Shown in pieces: positions 24,692 to 32,886 of a DNA stretch of 32,886 bases (its first letter is position 1; the number at the start of each line of letters is the position of its first letter). The DNA lies in assembly GCA_031271275.1 (NCBI GenBank), contig JAISWA010000014.1, positions 1-32,886 of the forward strand. The letters run 5' to 3'. The translations under genes were made by a program, and so were the position numbers. This stretch comes from Clostridiales bacterium. Its GTDB lineage: Bacteria > Bacillota > Clostridia > Lachnospirales > WQUN01. The notes beneath the pieces are model-generated. The model saw only the letters and a list, made by a program, of their open reading frames with translations, had not been told where the DNA came from and searched no databases.

Positions 24692-25654
24692 TTACCTCCC
24701 TTCCGTTACCTTGGAGGACGGCAGCCCCACCGCAAGGTACGCCAACAGCACAAACACAATAATCATCAGCGTATAAATCCAACTCATGGCGGCGGCGTAG
24801 TCAAAGCGCATGACCTTGCCGAAACCCATCTGCTGAATGGCGTACATGGTGACGTTGCCCGAGTTCTCCATGCCGTAAGTGATAAAGGAGTCCAACATCG
24901 TGTAAATCGTGTTCAGAAAAATGACCGGCGAAATAATGGGGAAAGTGATTTTCCAAAAAGATTCCCAACCGTTGGCGCCTTCAATTTTGGCTGCCTCGTA
25001 ATGGGAAGCGGGGATTTTCGCCAACCCGGAAAGGAACAGCAAAATCTGTACCCCCGCTTTGGAAACGTAATTGAAAATCTGGTTGACCAGTTTTGTCACA
25101 GCCTCCACAAAATCCGCGTTAAGGCCCCCCTGCAGCATAATGTCGCGCAGACTGGTCACTTTAAACGTAAAGGCGTTGCCCGAGTCCACGATGCTCGTAC
25201 TGGTGTAAAGCTCCCCGCCGGACATCCCCTGTTGGATTAAAAGATACATAACCCCCGTGGTCATGATAACCGGCAGGAAAAAAACCGCCCGGTAAACGTT
25301 GCGGCCCTTAAACTTACCGTGCAGCAGCGCCGCCACAAACAGGGAAAACACGGTGATCACAATAACGGCTGCGGCAGTGTCCAGGGCGGTGGTACGCAAT
25401 TTTTCCAAAAAACTGGCGTCCGCCAGAAGGAAGTAGCGGTAGTTCTCCCAAAAGTTGCGGGCATTGTCTATGCCGTTAATGCTGACGCTGAAACCCGAAT
25501 CAGAAATGGAAACCTCCGCGAAGGAAAAACGGATGCTCTCAATCATCGGCGCGATAAAAAACAGCAGCAGACCAATCACCCAGGGTAATATAAACAGGTA
25601 TCCGTTAACAGCCTCGCGCCCGCGCAGGGTTAATTTTTTCACGCCGTCACCCAC
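24692..25654 (-). CDS. Carbohydrate ABC transporter permease (CUT1, MalF-like), importer 2
   Basis: The 320-residue protein starts with the helix YLFILPWVIGLLLFFIAPMI and has further segments near 95-110, 123-140 and after 200. The EAA loop is YEAAKIEGANGWESFWKITF. Residues 141-198, between two helices, form an unusually long extracytoplasmic loop without the tryptophan and glycine pattern common at that place. The gene comes right after DUF5696. The start is a GTG at 25654 with a weak purine-rich stretch; a GTG at 25642 (MKKLTL) is a possible alternative. I infer that it and the following permease form one channel. Confidence 0.88.
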   Translation of the reverse strand: MGDGVKKLTLRGREAVNGYLFILPWVIGLLLFFIAPMIESIRFSFAEVSISDSGFSVSINGIDNARNFWENYRYFLLADASFLEKLRTTALDTAAAVIVITVFSLFVAALLHGKFKGRNVYRAVFFLPVIMTTGVMYLLIQQGMSGGELYTSTSIVDSGNAFTFKVTSLRDIMLQGGLNADFVEAVTKLVNQIFNYVSKAGVQILLFLSGLAKIPASHYEAAKIEGANGWESFWKITFPIISPVIFLNTIYTMLDSFITYGMENSGNVTMYAIQQMGFGKVMRFDYAAAMSWIYTLMIIVFVLLAYLAVGLPSSKVTEGR

Positions 25655-25690
25655 TTTCGCTTCAAAGAATAAAACCTGTTACGGGAAACA

Positions 25691-27937
25691 TTATTCAATG
25701 ACCACATACCCCTTGGCAGGGATTATGCCGCCCCCGTATTCCGCTTCCTCGCCGCCGTAATTGCACACCACCGTCAGCCGCCCGCCGTATTCGGTGACGC
25801 TGATCGACCCTTCCCTTTTATGGGCGGTGACGGTCTCACCGGAAACTTTTGAAAGCACCGCGTTTATTTCCGCGTAATCCCGGGCGGCTTGCTCCGCCCA
25901 CCGCGCATAACCCGCGCTGAACAAATAATCGCTACGGGAGCCGATTAATTCGTCCTCGTTTTCAAACACCCAGGAGAACATGGGCGACGCGCCCGTCTCA
26001 AGGGCTTTGAGCTTCATTTCCCCGGGGTTGGAGGAAAGGTTGGCGGCGTTAAGCGCGTAGTTAACCCGCCCGTGGAACACAATCTGCCAGAAAGGAACTT
26101 CCCTGTCATAAATGTCCAACCCGCTTGAACGGGCGGGGGCGTCCACAATATGGTCGGCGTACACCGCCGCGTAGGCGTTGCCGCCGTTTAGCATCAAGGG
26201 TACGCCCCCGGTTTTCTCAAGTTGGGACGCGAACAGTTTGGCAACTTCGTCCCGTTTGATACCGTCGGACGCCAGTTCCGAATACAGCGTGTCGCCGATG
26301 GAATCCAACGCCGGGTACCCGTAACCGGCTTCGGAGAAATTCCCCCAGTATTTATCAAAAAATTTTTCAATACGCTGCGGGCGAACCAGATACCAAGGGT
26401 CGTACCGGCTGTCAGCCGACGAGTTCGCGAGGGAAAACGCGTACTGCTTCTGGGGCGTGCGGGCGATGGTTCTGAGGGCGTCAGACAAAACCCAAAAGCC
26501 GCCGCCTGTTTTGTAAGCGTTAAGCGGTTCGTAGGTCAGGAACAAACTCCCGCCGTTTGCCTCAAGGGTTGATTTAAGGGAGCGCAAACCCTTTTCGCCG
26601 CCCAGGGAAGCGAGGGGCTTCGGGTCGGTGGTCAGTTTGCCGAAGTAACCGTCCCGCTGCCAGTAGTTGTATTTAAGCTGTATGTTGCGAACGCCGAGGT
26701 CGGTCAGTTCGTTGACCGCCGCCTCCGCCTTTGAAAAGGAAGCCGTGGGGATTACCGTGTCGGCGGGGATGCCGAAGCGGGGTTTTGTTTTGACGATATG
26801 CCCGTACACGTCGAGATAAAAAGGGATGTCGGTGTTGGGCAAGGGCTGCCCCAAGCCGAGCGTATGGCGGTAGGCTTCCGCCATGTCCGTATAATCCGAC
26901 TTCCCGTGGGGCAGAAAGGTGTATTCAATTTTATAATTATTCGCGAGGTCGGGGTAAACTTCGGGGAAGCTCTCCTGCTTTTGCTCGAATCCCTTGGTCA
27001 GCATCCGGATGTCCGCCCAGTCGCGGTAAGCGTAAGTGGCGTAGGCCATGTTAAAGCCGCTGCCCATTCCCCCCGACTGGGCGTACAGCGTGGCGCGCGC
27101 CGCGCCGCCGGTTATCACCGCCAAATAGCCGTCGTCGTTAAGCTTTACGCCCCACAGGGGAAGGTTCACGGCTTCGGAAAGGGTCTTTTTGCTTTTGTAC
27201 TGTTCGGTGCTTGCGGCGGTGCGGTCGCCCGTGCCGGCGTTAAAGCCGTATACGTCGGCTTCCTCCAACTTGTCCGCGGAGGATTTGTTGTTGTTGAAAT
27301 CAATCAGCGCGCCCGCGCCGTCGGGAATCAGGATATACCCTTCGTCTTCGGGGGAGCCCGCGCCGAAGGAGGGCAAAATCGAAACGTTCGTCAGCCTGCT
27401 TGTGCCGTACTCAACCACTTCGCCGTTCAATAATTCCGCAGTCAGCCCGGTGTCGGTCAGGCTGTATTTTACGGGAACCATAATCTGCGGGCGTTGGAAG
27501 TCGTATACCATAATCAGCCCGTCGTCCGTCAGTTTGTAAGCCGCCGTACAGTTGGAGGCGAAGTCGGCGTAGCGGGTCTCCACCGGCGGGGCTTCCGGCT
27601 CGGTGTAGACATTGGCGTCGATTAACAGGCGGGAATTTAAAAGCTGCAGGTTAAACCCGGAACCCCAGTCGTTCTCCCTGCCTTCCGGGTTTGAGAACCA
27701 TGTGCGCCCGGAACGGGAATCTTCTATATAAAACTCGCCCGTGGAAAAATCCGCGTACAGGGTCAGCGCGCCTTTTTCCAAGGCTTTATGGAAACCTCCC
27801 CCGGCGGCTGCGGCTGCGCCGTCGGACTGCCTGACATACCCTGCGCTGTCGTCGGCTAAAACGGCGCGGCGCAGTACGACACCGGCGGAAACGGCAAAGC
27901 CGATTGCGAGAAGCGCAAATAAAAGTCGTTTCATCAT
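25691..27937 (-). CDS. DUF5696 family protein, exported or membrane-anchored, glycoside-hydrolase-like
   Basis: The sequence carries the DUF5696 pattern: after an N-terminal hydrophobic segment (MMKRLLFALLAIGFAVSAGV, a signal anchor or signal peptide) comes LTLYADFSTGEFYIEDSRSG followed by TWFSNPEGREND. Residues about 60-340 look beta-rich. About 370-660 show a repeated strand-helix pattern like a TIM barrel: IPFYLDVYG, GVRNIQLKYNYW, GSLFLTYEPL, YPALDSIGDTLYSE and GVPLMLNGGNAYA. The acidic residues E470, D545 and D549 are candidates for catalysis, and this is inference. A short beta C-terminal part ends at 748. The family has no assigned function that I can state. I chose ATG 27937 (27934 also fits), because AAAGGCGG precedes it and it keeps the signal at the N-terminus. 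It follows the propeller-YIP1 gene. Confidence 0.8.
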   Translation of the reverse strand: MMKRLLFALLAIGFAVSAGVVLRRAVLADDSAGYVRQSDGAAAAAGGGFHKALEKGALTLYADFSTGEFYIEDSRSGRTWFSNPEGRENDWGSGFNLQLLNSRLLIDANVYTEPEAPPVETRYADFASNCTAAYKLTDDGLIMVYDFQRPQIMVPVKYSLTDTGLTAELLNGEVVEYGTSRLTNVSILPSFGAGSPEDEGYILIPDGAGALIDFNNNKSSADKLEEADVYGFNAGTGDRTAASTEQYKSKKTLSEAVNLPLWGVKLNDDGYLAVITGGAARATLYAQSGGMGSGFNMAYATYAYRDWADIRMLTKGFEQKQESFPEVYPDLANNYKIEYTFLPHGKSDYTDMAEAYRHTLGLGQPLPNTDIPFYLDVYGHIVKTKPRFGIPADTVIPTASFSKAEAAVNELTDLGVRNIQLKYNYWQRDGYFGKLTTDPKPLASLGGEKGLRSLKSTLEANGGSLFLTYEPLNAYKTGGGFWVLSDALRTIARTPQKQYAFSLANSSADSRYDPWYLVRPQRIEKFFDKYWGNFSEAGYGYPALDSIGDTLYSELASDGIKRDEVAKLFASQLEKTGGVPLMLNGGNAYAAVYADHIVDAPARSSGLDIYDREVPFWQIVFHGRVNYALNAANLSSNPGEMKLKALETGASPMFSWVFENEDELIGSRSDYLFSAGYARWAEQAARDYAEINAVLSKVSGETVTAHKREGSISVTEYGGRLTVVCNYGGEEAEYGGGIIPAKGYVVIE

Positions 27938-27966
27938 ATCGCCGCCTTTCCGGGGTTTTTGTTTCG

Positions 27967-30063
27967 TCAAATCCGGAACATCAGTTCGCTGAAAATGGTG
28001 TAGAAGAACATATAAAGCTGTTGGAACAGGCTGTACAGCAAAAAGATAAAGAACAGGATAGCCGCCGCCCCAACCGCCGTAAGCGCCACGTTGGCGACCA
28101 CTAGCTTAAAGCCGAGCCGGTGGGTCTGGAATATCCCCATCATCAACTCAACCGCCGACCAACCGATTCCAAACACGCTGATAAATTGCAGGAACACGCC
28201 CATCTCCGCCGAGACTAAATTAGACGCGGCGATAACCGCCAATTGGCACAGTATGTACGGCGCAAGGGAATATGCAAGCGTGATGAAAAGCTGCCGGAAG
28301 GTAGCCTCGCTTGGCAGCAGGGACGACACCGCGTAATTGGCGGCCAGTACCAACGCAAACCCGCCCGCCGTTACCATGAAAACGGAAACGACGGAAAATT
28401 TGTCCGGGTTGCTCGCGTTAAAAATAAACCCGGTCAACTGCGCGTTGAAAACCGCCGTCAGAAAAAACAGCCCCACCATGGCTGCCCCCAACGGGGCGGA
28501 ACCCTTTCCCGACCACTTTACCGCGTCAAACCCCGCCGCCGGGTTCTTCATACAGCTAAGGCAAAAACGCAGTTCCCTGACGCACCGGGTCAGGACGGTT
28601 TCTTTTTTTGCCCCGCCCCGTTCCGGTTTCGGGCGGAACCGCCGCCATAACTTCAGCATAAGCGGCGACAGCGCCAACAGCAGCGCCGCCGTAAAAAACC
28701 AACCGAAATTCCCGCGCATAAAAATCAGGCTCTGTTCCGAGAACGCGTCCGAATACCCCTGCCGGTCGCCCGCCAGTTTGAAGTAGTACAGGGATTGCCC
28801 GTAGTTTTCCAATTGGTAGTACGCCTTGCCCAGTCCGGTATACCCGAGCATGTAGTTGGCGTCGTCCCGCAGCACCCGCTCCCAAAGGCTGATATCCTCC
28901 TGATAGCGGCCCTCGTTGTACAGGCGCATGGCGTCGTGTACGCCCCTGCCGAACTCCGTCAGGGAAAACAGGGTGATACTGCGCTTGCTTTCGTCCAAAA
29001 CCCACAGCACGTCCCCCACGCTGATAATCGCCGAAGGCCGCGAAAACAAACCGAGCTGCGCGCCAATTCCGCCGAAGGCGAACATCAGCCGCCCGTTTTT
29101 GTCGCACTGGTAAATCACGCCGAGCACCGCGTCGCACATGGTCATAACCCCGTCGCCGTCTACGGTGACGTCGGTAAACGCCGCGTTTTGAAACCAGTTC
29201 ATACTGGTTTTGGGAAGGACGTTTACGCCGAGGGGGTTCAGCTTGCGCAAAAGCTGTTGGTTATTGGCGCGGTAAATATCCTGAGCGGTAAGCCCGCTTG
29301 TCACGTCGGCGGTAGTGGTGACGGTGGCGTAAATAAAATTTGTTTCATCTATGTAGAGGTTGGAGTATTCGATGGGGACAAAGTTTTCCATCTTGCGGCG
29401 GGCTTCCTGTGTGACGATTTTTTTCCACGCTTGCAGCGCCAACCGCCCCAAGGTCATTTCCACATGGTTGGCTCCGTAGTAATTGATAAAGCTTCCGTCG
29501 GCGTCCAGGCAGTAAATCCCCTCGAACACGCCAAACGCCTGCACATACATTTTCCCGTAACTGTCCACGACTATTTTGGACGGCCGGTAGTTGGTTTCGC
29601 GGGTAATCAAATCCGACTGGGGCGCTCCGAAAATATTTTCAATGCGGCCCCCGCTGTCGGACTTGATAACCGCGCCGCCGTCAAAGTCGCAGACATACAG
29701 GTCGCCGCCCGGCGTGACGTAAATGCCGGTAAGCCCCGCGGGGGCGTAAGGTTCGCCGTTTAAGGTAAACTGGATTGCGCGGATGATTTCAGCCTGTTCG
29801 TTCAGCACCCAAACGCCGGAGGTTCCCACCAGGTAAATTTCATTTTTGCCCGCGTGATAAAAAAGGTCGCGGGGGTTTTCAAAACCGGTCACGGCGCGGG
29901 CGGGCAGGTAACCGTTCGGCGAGGGGACGGCGTTGCCCCATTTGTCCACGTTGTAGGTGGCGTAGGGCGCTTCGGTCATACGAGAGGAGGCGGGAACCGT
30001 TTGGCAGAAAAACAGCATAAATACAAACGCCAACGCCGGTACTTTGAACCATTTACCTTTCAC
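27967..30063 (-). CDS. NHL-like beta-propeller, TPR-like and YIP1-domain membrane protein
   Basis: The 698-residue protein has a signal peptide (residues 1-25), an extracytoplasmic part with repeated NHL-type blades (for example GLTGIYVTPGGDLYVCDFDG at 110-129, and KIVVDSYGKMYVQAFGVF, DVTVDGDGVMTMCD, AIISVGDVLWVLDESKR), then a TPR-like helical segment (about 372-436, with SLWERVLRDDANYMLGYTGL). A membrane helix follows at 452-472, then a basic cytosolic linker with LRFCLSCMKNPAAGFDAVKW, and a YIP1-type domain with about five hydrophobic segments to the end. The propeller therefore faces outside and YIP1 sits in the membrane. The start is GTG with AAGGAGG 7 bases upstream. The function is unknown; the placement among ABC permeases suggests a scaffold or sensor. 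Confidence 0.83.
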   Translation of the reverse strand: MKGKWFKVPALAFVFMLFFCQTVPASSRMTEAPYATYNVDKWGNAVPSPNGYLPARAVTGFENPRDLFYHAGKNEIYLVGTSGVWVLNEQAEIIRAIQFTLNGEPYAPAGLTGIYVTPGGDLYVCDFDGGAVIKSDSGGRIENIFGAPQSDLITRETNYRPSKIVVDSYGKMYVQAFGVFEGIYCLDADGSFINYYGANHVEMTLGRLALQAWKKIVTQEARRKMENFVPIEYSNLYIDETNFIYATVTTTADVTSGLTAQDIYRANNQQLLRKLNPLGVNVLPKTSMNWFQNAAFTDVTVDGDGVMTMCDAVLGVIYQCDKNGRLMFAFGGIGAQLGLFSRPSAIISVGDVLWVLDESKRSITLFSLTEFGRGVHDAMRLYNEGRYQEDISLWERVLRDDANYMLGYTGLGKAYYQLENYGQSLYYFKLAGDRQGYSDAFSEQSLIFMRGNFGWFFTAALLLALSPLMLKLWRRFRPKPERGGAKKETVLTRCVRELRFCLSCMKNPAAGFDAVKWSGKGSAPLGAAMVGLFFLTAVFNAQLTGFIFNASNPDKFSVVSVFMVTAGGFALVLAANYAVSSLLPSEATFRQLFITLAYSLAPYILCQLAVIAASNLVSAEMGVFLQFISVFGIGWSAVELMMGIFQTHRLGFKLVVANVALTAVGAAAILFFIFLLYSLFQQLYMFFYTIFSELMFRI

Positions 30064-30113
30064 CGCTCCGCCTCCTTCCTTAAAAAATTGCTCCGCCCGG
30101 CTTTTGCGCCGCG

Positions 30114-30983
30114 TTACTTAATCCCCGAATGCGCCATCGTTTCCATGACCGACGACTGGGAAATAACAAACACCAAATACGGCGGTATCATCATCAGCAG
30201 CGCGACTACCGCCCCCGCCCCCGCCCTGGCGATACCCGCCGAGGCAATTTGGGAAAGCACCGCCGAAAGGGACTTCATCCCTTCGTCATAGATATATTCC
30301 GCGCCGCTCATGTTCCAAAACTGCGTAAAGGTAAAAATAATCAGCGTAAGCCACGCCGGGCGCGTCATGGGCATAATCAGCCGGAAAAAAATATAATACT
30401 CGCTGCCGCCGTCAATCCTCGCCGCTTCAATCATGGAATCGGGAACCCCCAACATAAACTGCCGCATCAGGAAAACCCCGAAGGAACCGGAAAGCACCGG
30501 GACGATCATCGCGGCATAGGTGTTGACCATGCCGAGGGCGTTCATAATGACGTACTGGGGTATGCGCGTGACTTCGGGCCTGAACATAATCGCCAACACT
30601 ACCACCCAGTACACCGCGTCAAGGGTTTTGCTTTTATATTTCGCGAGGGGGTACGCCGCCATCGACGCCACAAAAACATACAGGGCAGTCCCGAATACCG
30701 AAACAAAAATATTGTTAAAGATGTACCGCTCAAGCGGAACCCACATTTCCTGGGCGATTTCAAAAAGCATCGTAAAGTTTTCAAGGCTCGGCTCCCGCAC
30801 AAAAAAGCGCGGCGGCCAGTAAAAAATTTCGTGCAGCGGCTTAAAGGCCGTCACCACCGTGTACAGCACGGGCAATGCCATAAACGCGCCCACCAACCCA
30901 AGGAACAGTATGATGGTAACGGTTCCCCCGGTGCTGCGTGAAAGGGTCACGCCGCTTTTTCCTTTTTTTCTTATATGCGGCAA
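30114..30983 (-). CDS. Carbohydrate ABC transporter permease (CUT1, MalG-like), importer 1
   Basis: The 289-residue protein has the layout of a MalG-type permease: helix 1 is IILFLGLVGAFMALPVLYTV followed by TAFKPLHEI, the EAA loop is IEAARIDGGSEYYIFFRLIM, and the region after it, FTFTQFWNMSGAEY, corresponds to the usual WNE turn. The start is a TTG at 30983 with GGGGAG about 8 bases upstream, and only five bases separate it from the previous permease stop. It should form a channel with that permease. The gene that follows is the propeller-YIP1 protein. Confidence 0.9.
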   Translation of the reverse strand: MPHIRKKGKSGVTLSRSTGGTVTIILFLGLVGAFMALPVLYTVVTAFKPLHEIFYWPPRFFVREPSLENFTMLFEIAQEMWVPLERYIFNNIFVSVFGTALYVFVASMAAYPLAKYKSKTLDAVYWVVVLAIMFRPEVTRIPQYVIMNALGMVNTYAAMIVPVLSGSFGVFLMRQFMLGVPDSMIEAARIDGGSEYYIFFRLIMPMTRPAWLTLIIFTFTQFWNMSGAEYIYDEGMKSLSAVLSQIASAGIARAGAGAVVALLMMIPPYLVFVISQSSVMETMAHSGIK

Positions 30984-30988
30984 GTTTT

Positions 30989-31888
30989 TTACTCCCCTTT
31001 CTCGCGAAGGGCGTTGTTAACGGCGGTCCATATCGCCATCATAACCGCGAATAAAACCACCGCCACCGCGGATGCGTACCCAAGCTCAAAGCGTATGGAG
31101 CCTACGTCCATAATGTGCAGCACGACCGTGTGGGCAGCGTAGTCCGTACTGGGGAACCCGGTCAGGTTCATCGCCTCGTAGCCCACCGCGAAGGAAGTGG
31201 AGATTGTCATGACCGCGCCGAACAAAAGCTGAGGCTTCATTTGCGGAAGGGTGATGTACCAGAGTTCCTGAAAACGGTTGCGTATTCCGTCTATAGCCCC
31301 GGCTTCGTAAACCTGATGGTCCTTGTTTTGAAGCCCTGCCACAAACGCGAGGAACCCCGCGCCCATGGACAGCCAAAGGATAACCACGGTAACGACGCCG
31401 ATGGCGGTTTTCGGGTCGGTCAGCCATTGGACAGGCGCGGCAATCAGCCCTGCGCGGTACAAGACGCTGTTTAAAAACCCCACCGAGTCGCCGGAAAAAA
31501 TGTATACCCAAATGAAATAAACATTGCCCGCAAGGTTGGGCCCGTAAAATATCACAGTAAGAAAAGACCGGACGCCCCGGGGGAACTCGTTAATCAGCCA
31601 CGCGAAAATAAAACTCAGGGCGTAGCCCACAGGCCCGGTAATTAAGGCGAACACCAAAGTGTTGCGTATGGCGATCAGGAAAACGTCGTCGTCGAAAAAC
31701 ATCCGGACATAATTGTCAAACCCCGCCCACTCGGGCGGCTCGAACATGTTGTAACTGGTAAAACTTAATACCACGGAGGAAATAATAGGCGTAACGGTAA
31801 AGACGGTGAACAAAATCACAAAGGGCGCCATAAATACGAGCATGGGCGCGCGCGTGCTGTTTAAGGCGCGTCTTTTCGCTTTTTTCAT
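30989..31888 (-). CDS. Carbohydrate ABC transporter permease (CUT1, MalF-like), importer 1
   Basis: The 299-residue protein has helix 1 as MLVFMAPFVILFTVFTVTPI, then SFTSYNMFEPPEWAGFDNYV, which is the standard lead-in of MalF-type permeases. The EAA loop reads YEAGAIDGIRNRFQELWYIT, with a few extra residues compared with the usual spacing. I chose the ATG at 31888 (MKKAKRRALN), because GGGGGTGAG lies 5-6 bases upstream; a GTG at 31897 would lack a ribosome binding site. The binding-protein gene ends 53 bases upstream. Confidence 0.9.
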   Translation of the reverse strand: MKKAKRRALNSTRAPMLVFMAPFVILFTVFTVTPIISSVVLSFTSYNMFEPPEWAGFDNYVRMFFDDDVFLIAIRNTLVFALITGPVGYALSFIFAWLINEFPRGVRSFLTVIFYGPNLAGNVYFIWVYIFSGDSVGFLNSVLYRAGLIAAPVQWLTDPKTAIGVVTVVILWLSMGAGFLAFVAGLQNKDHQVYEAGAIDGIRNRFQELWYITLPQMKPQLLFGAVMTISTSFAVGYEAMNLTGFPSTDYAAHTVVLHIMDVGSIRFELGYASAVAVVLFAVMMAIWTAVNNALREKGE

Positions 31889-31941
31889 CCGTCTCACCCC
31901 CGGTAATGGCTTATACTTATCTTTGTTACCTCAGTGGAAAA

Positions 31942-32886
31942 TTAGTACAAGTCAAACTCTATCCGTTTCCTTGTAATCTCTTTGTTTATTTCCTTATTGT
32001 ATTTGTACAGGGTTTCCCGCTCGTTTGCGTTTCCGTAAATCACCGAGCGGAACGCGAAGGAAATATTCCGCCCCACATAGTAGCCGCCGGGTATCTGCGG
32101 CGCTTCCACCACCTGCTTCCATTGCTCCGTCAGCGCGTCCGTCTGCCGGGGTTCCCACGGCAGGCGCTCAAAGGCTTCCACGTTCGCGGTGGGGTAACGC
32201 GCCGCCGCGCCCATCAAATTCTCAAGCTCAAGGCCGAACTGCGCCTGGGCATCCGCCGACACCCACCACGACAGGAAATCAAAAACATTTTGGTATTGGA
32301 TAGTATCGTCTTTCGCCACCATCACGCAGCCGGTTCCCGTCGCCGTTTCGGCGTTGCTGACCGTGCCGTCCGCATACACCGTCCCGGGTACCGGCGCGAA
32401 GTCCCACAGCCCTTTTATTTCCGGAGCGGCTCCCGCGAGATAATTGCATTGGGTGTAGGGGACGATGGCCATGGGCATTTCCCCGGAACGGAAGCGGTTA
32501 AAGAAATCAAACACCAACGGCAGGCTGTACTTGGCGTAAAGCCCCGTCCATTGCTCAAAGGCCGCCAACGCTTCCGGCTCGTCAAACGCCGTGCTGCTTA
32601 AATTCGCGGAATACAGGGACGCGCCTTTCTGATACAGCAGCGCCTCAAACATCCGCTGGCTTTCGGGAATGCCGGTCAGCAGGTTGTTCCGTTGAAGCAC
32701 GGAGAGTACGTAATAAAATTCCGCCCAGGTTTTCGGCGGGGTCAGGCCCAGTTCCTCAAAAACATCCGTCCGGTAGAACAGCATGTCAAAGCTTTGCGTT
32801 TCCGGTAAGGCGTAGGTGCCGCCCTCGTATTGGTAAGGGGTCAGCGCCCCCGGCATAAAATTATCCGCGGCGGATTCAAAACCCTC
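31942..32886 (-). CDS. Extracellular solute-binding protein (CUT1), importer 1, 5' truncated by window
   Basis: The frame stays open to the end of the window, so the signal peptide and N-terminal lobe lie outside. What remains, about 315 residues, has the family features: TYALPETQSFDMLFYRTDVF with ELGLTPPKTWAEF, the FRSGEMPMAIVPYTQCNYLA region, and GTGCVMVAKDDT followed by WWVSADAQAQFGLELE. The Met at 32856 is internal. It should deliver substrate to the two permeases immediately downstream. The C-terminal end after residue 250 is basic and helical, and ends in RIEFDLY. Confidence 0.9.
   Translation of the reverse strand, partial: EGFESAADNFMPGALTPYQYEGGTYALPETQSFDMLFYRTDVFEELGLTPPKTWAEFYYVLSVLQRNNLLTGIPESQRMFEALLYQKGASLYSANLSSTAFDEPEALAAFEQWTGLYAKYSLPLVFDFFNRFRSGEMPMAIVPYTQCNYLAGAAPEIKGLWDFAPVPGTVYADGTVSNAETATGTGCVMVAKDDTIQYQNVFDFLSWWVSADAQAQFGLELENLMGAAARYPTANVEAFERLPWEPRQTDALTEQWKQVVEAPQIPGGYYVGRNISFAFRSVIYGNANERETLYKYNKEINKEITRKRIEFDLY

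Noticed and set aside
28795-29763. 322-codon open frame antisense to the propeller-YIP1 gene
   Set aside because: The minus strand has a signal peptide, propeller blades and a proper ribosome binding site. The plus-strand product has no recognisable features.
30129-30941. 270-codon open frame antisense to an ABC permease
   Set aside because: The product is extremely His/Arg-rich and low-complexity, a shadow of the permease reading frame.
1-32886. CRISPR array, tRNA, rRNA or prophage
   Set aside because: No regularly spaced repeats, cloverleaf-like or rRNA-like stretches, integrases or structural phage genes were recognised on reading the window.

Overview
The window looks like a chromosomal piece of a GC-rich member of the Bacillota, most likely a Clostridia-type (Oscillospiraceae-like) anaerobe. 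The evidence is the Firmicutes housekeeping order yicC-remA-gmk-rpoZ-priA-def-fmt, the SASP-free but typically Gram-positive DacF-like D,D-carboxypeptidase, lipoproteins with Ala/Thr-rich linkers, strong AGGAGG-type ribosome binding sites, and frequent GTG and TTG starts. This assignment is inference from gene content. No rRNA, tRNA, CRISPR array, transposase or phage gene was seen.

Left part (1-11613). The window opens inside a D-alanyl-D-alanine carboxypeptidase gene, followed by an OmpR-type response regulator and a sensor kinase gene that has lost its membrane and sensor portion. A GNAT acetyltransferase gene on the minus strand shares a divergent promoter region with a seven-gene plus-strand housekeeping run: RNase YicC, RemA, guanylate kinase, RNA polymerase omega (with a long acidic tail), PriA, peptide deformylase and methionyl-tRNA formyltransferase. 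Class II fructose-bisphosphate aldolase follows. An imperfect inverted repeat of about 109 bp separates it from a minus-strand pair, a nitroreductase and a DUF2461 protein.

Middle (11614-16519). Overlapping divergent promoters separate DUF2461 from a xylulokinase. Convergent to xylulokinase is a large cytosolic GH38 alpha-mannosidase, and a strong intrinsic terminator stands just upstream of it.

Right part (16520-32886). About 16 kb of densely packed minus-strand genes encode three carbohydrate ABC importers of the CUT1 type, each with one solute-binding lipoprotein and two permeases, but no ATPase and no regulator. In transcription order: importer 1 (binding protein cut by the window edge, then two permeases); a membrane protein joining an NHL-like beta-propeller, a TPR-like segment and a YIP1 domain; a DUF5696 protein that looks like an exported glycoside-hydrolase-like enzyme; importer 2 (two permeases, then binding protein); a nucleoside hydrolase translationally coupled to that binding protein; importer 3 (LplABC/YtcQ-type); and a secreted protein made of two copies of one unknown domain. 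The most plausible reading is a glycan or oligosaccharide scavenging locus: surface proteins bind or trim the substrate, importers share an ATPase encoded elsewhere, and cytosolic alpha-mannosidase and sugar kinase act downstream. The central propeller-YIP1 plus DUF5696 pair, flanked by two permease pairs, is the best candidate for an undescribed system here.
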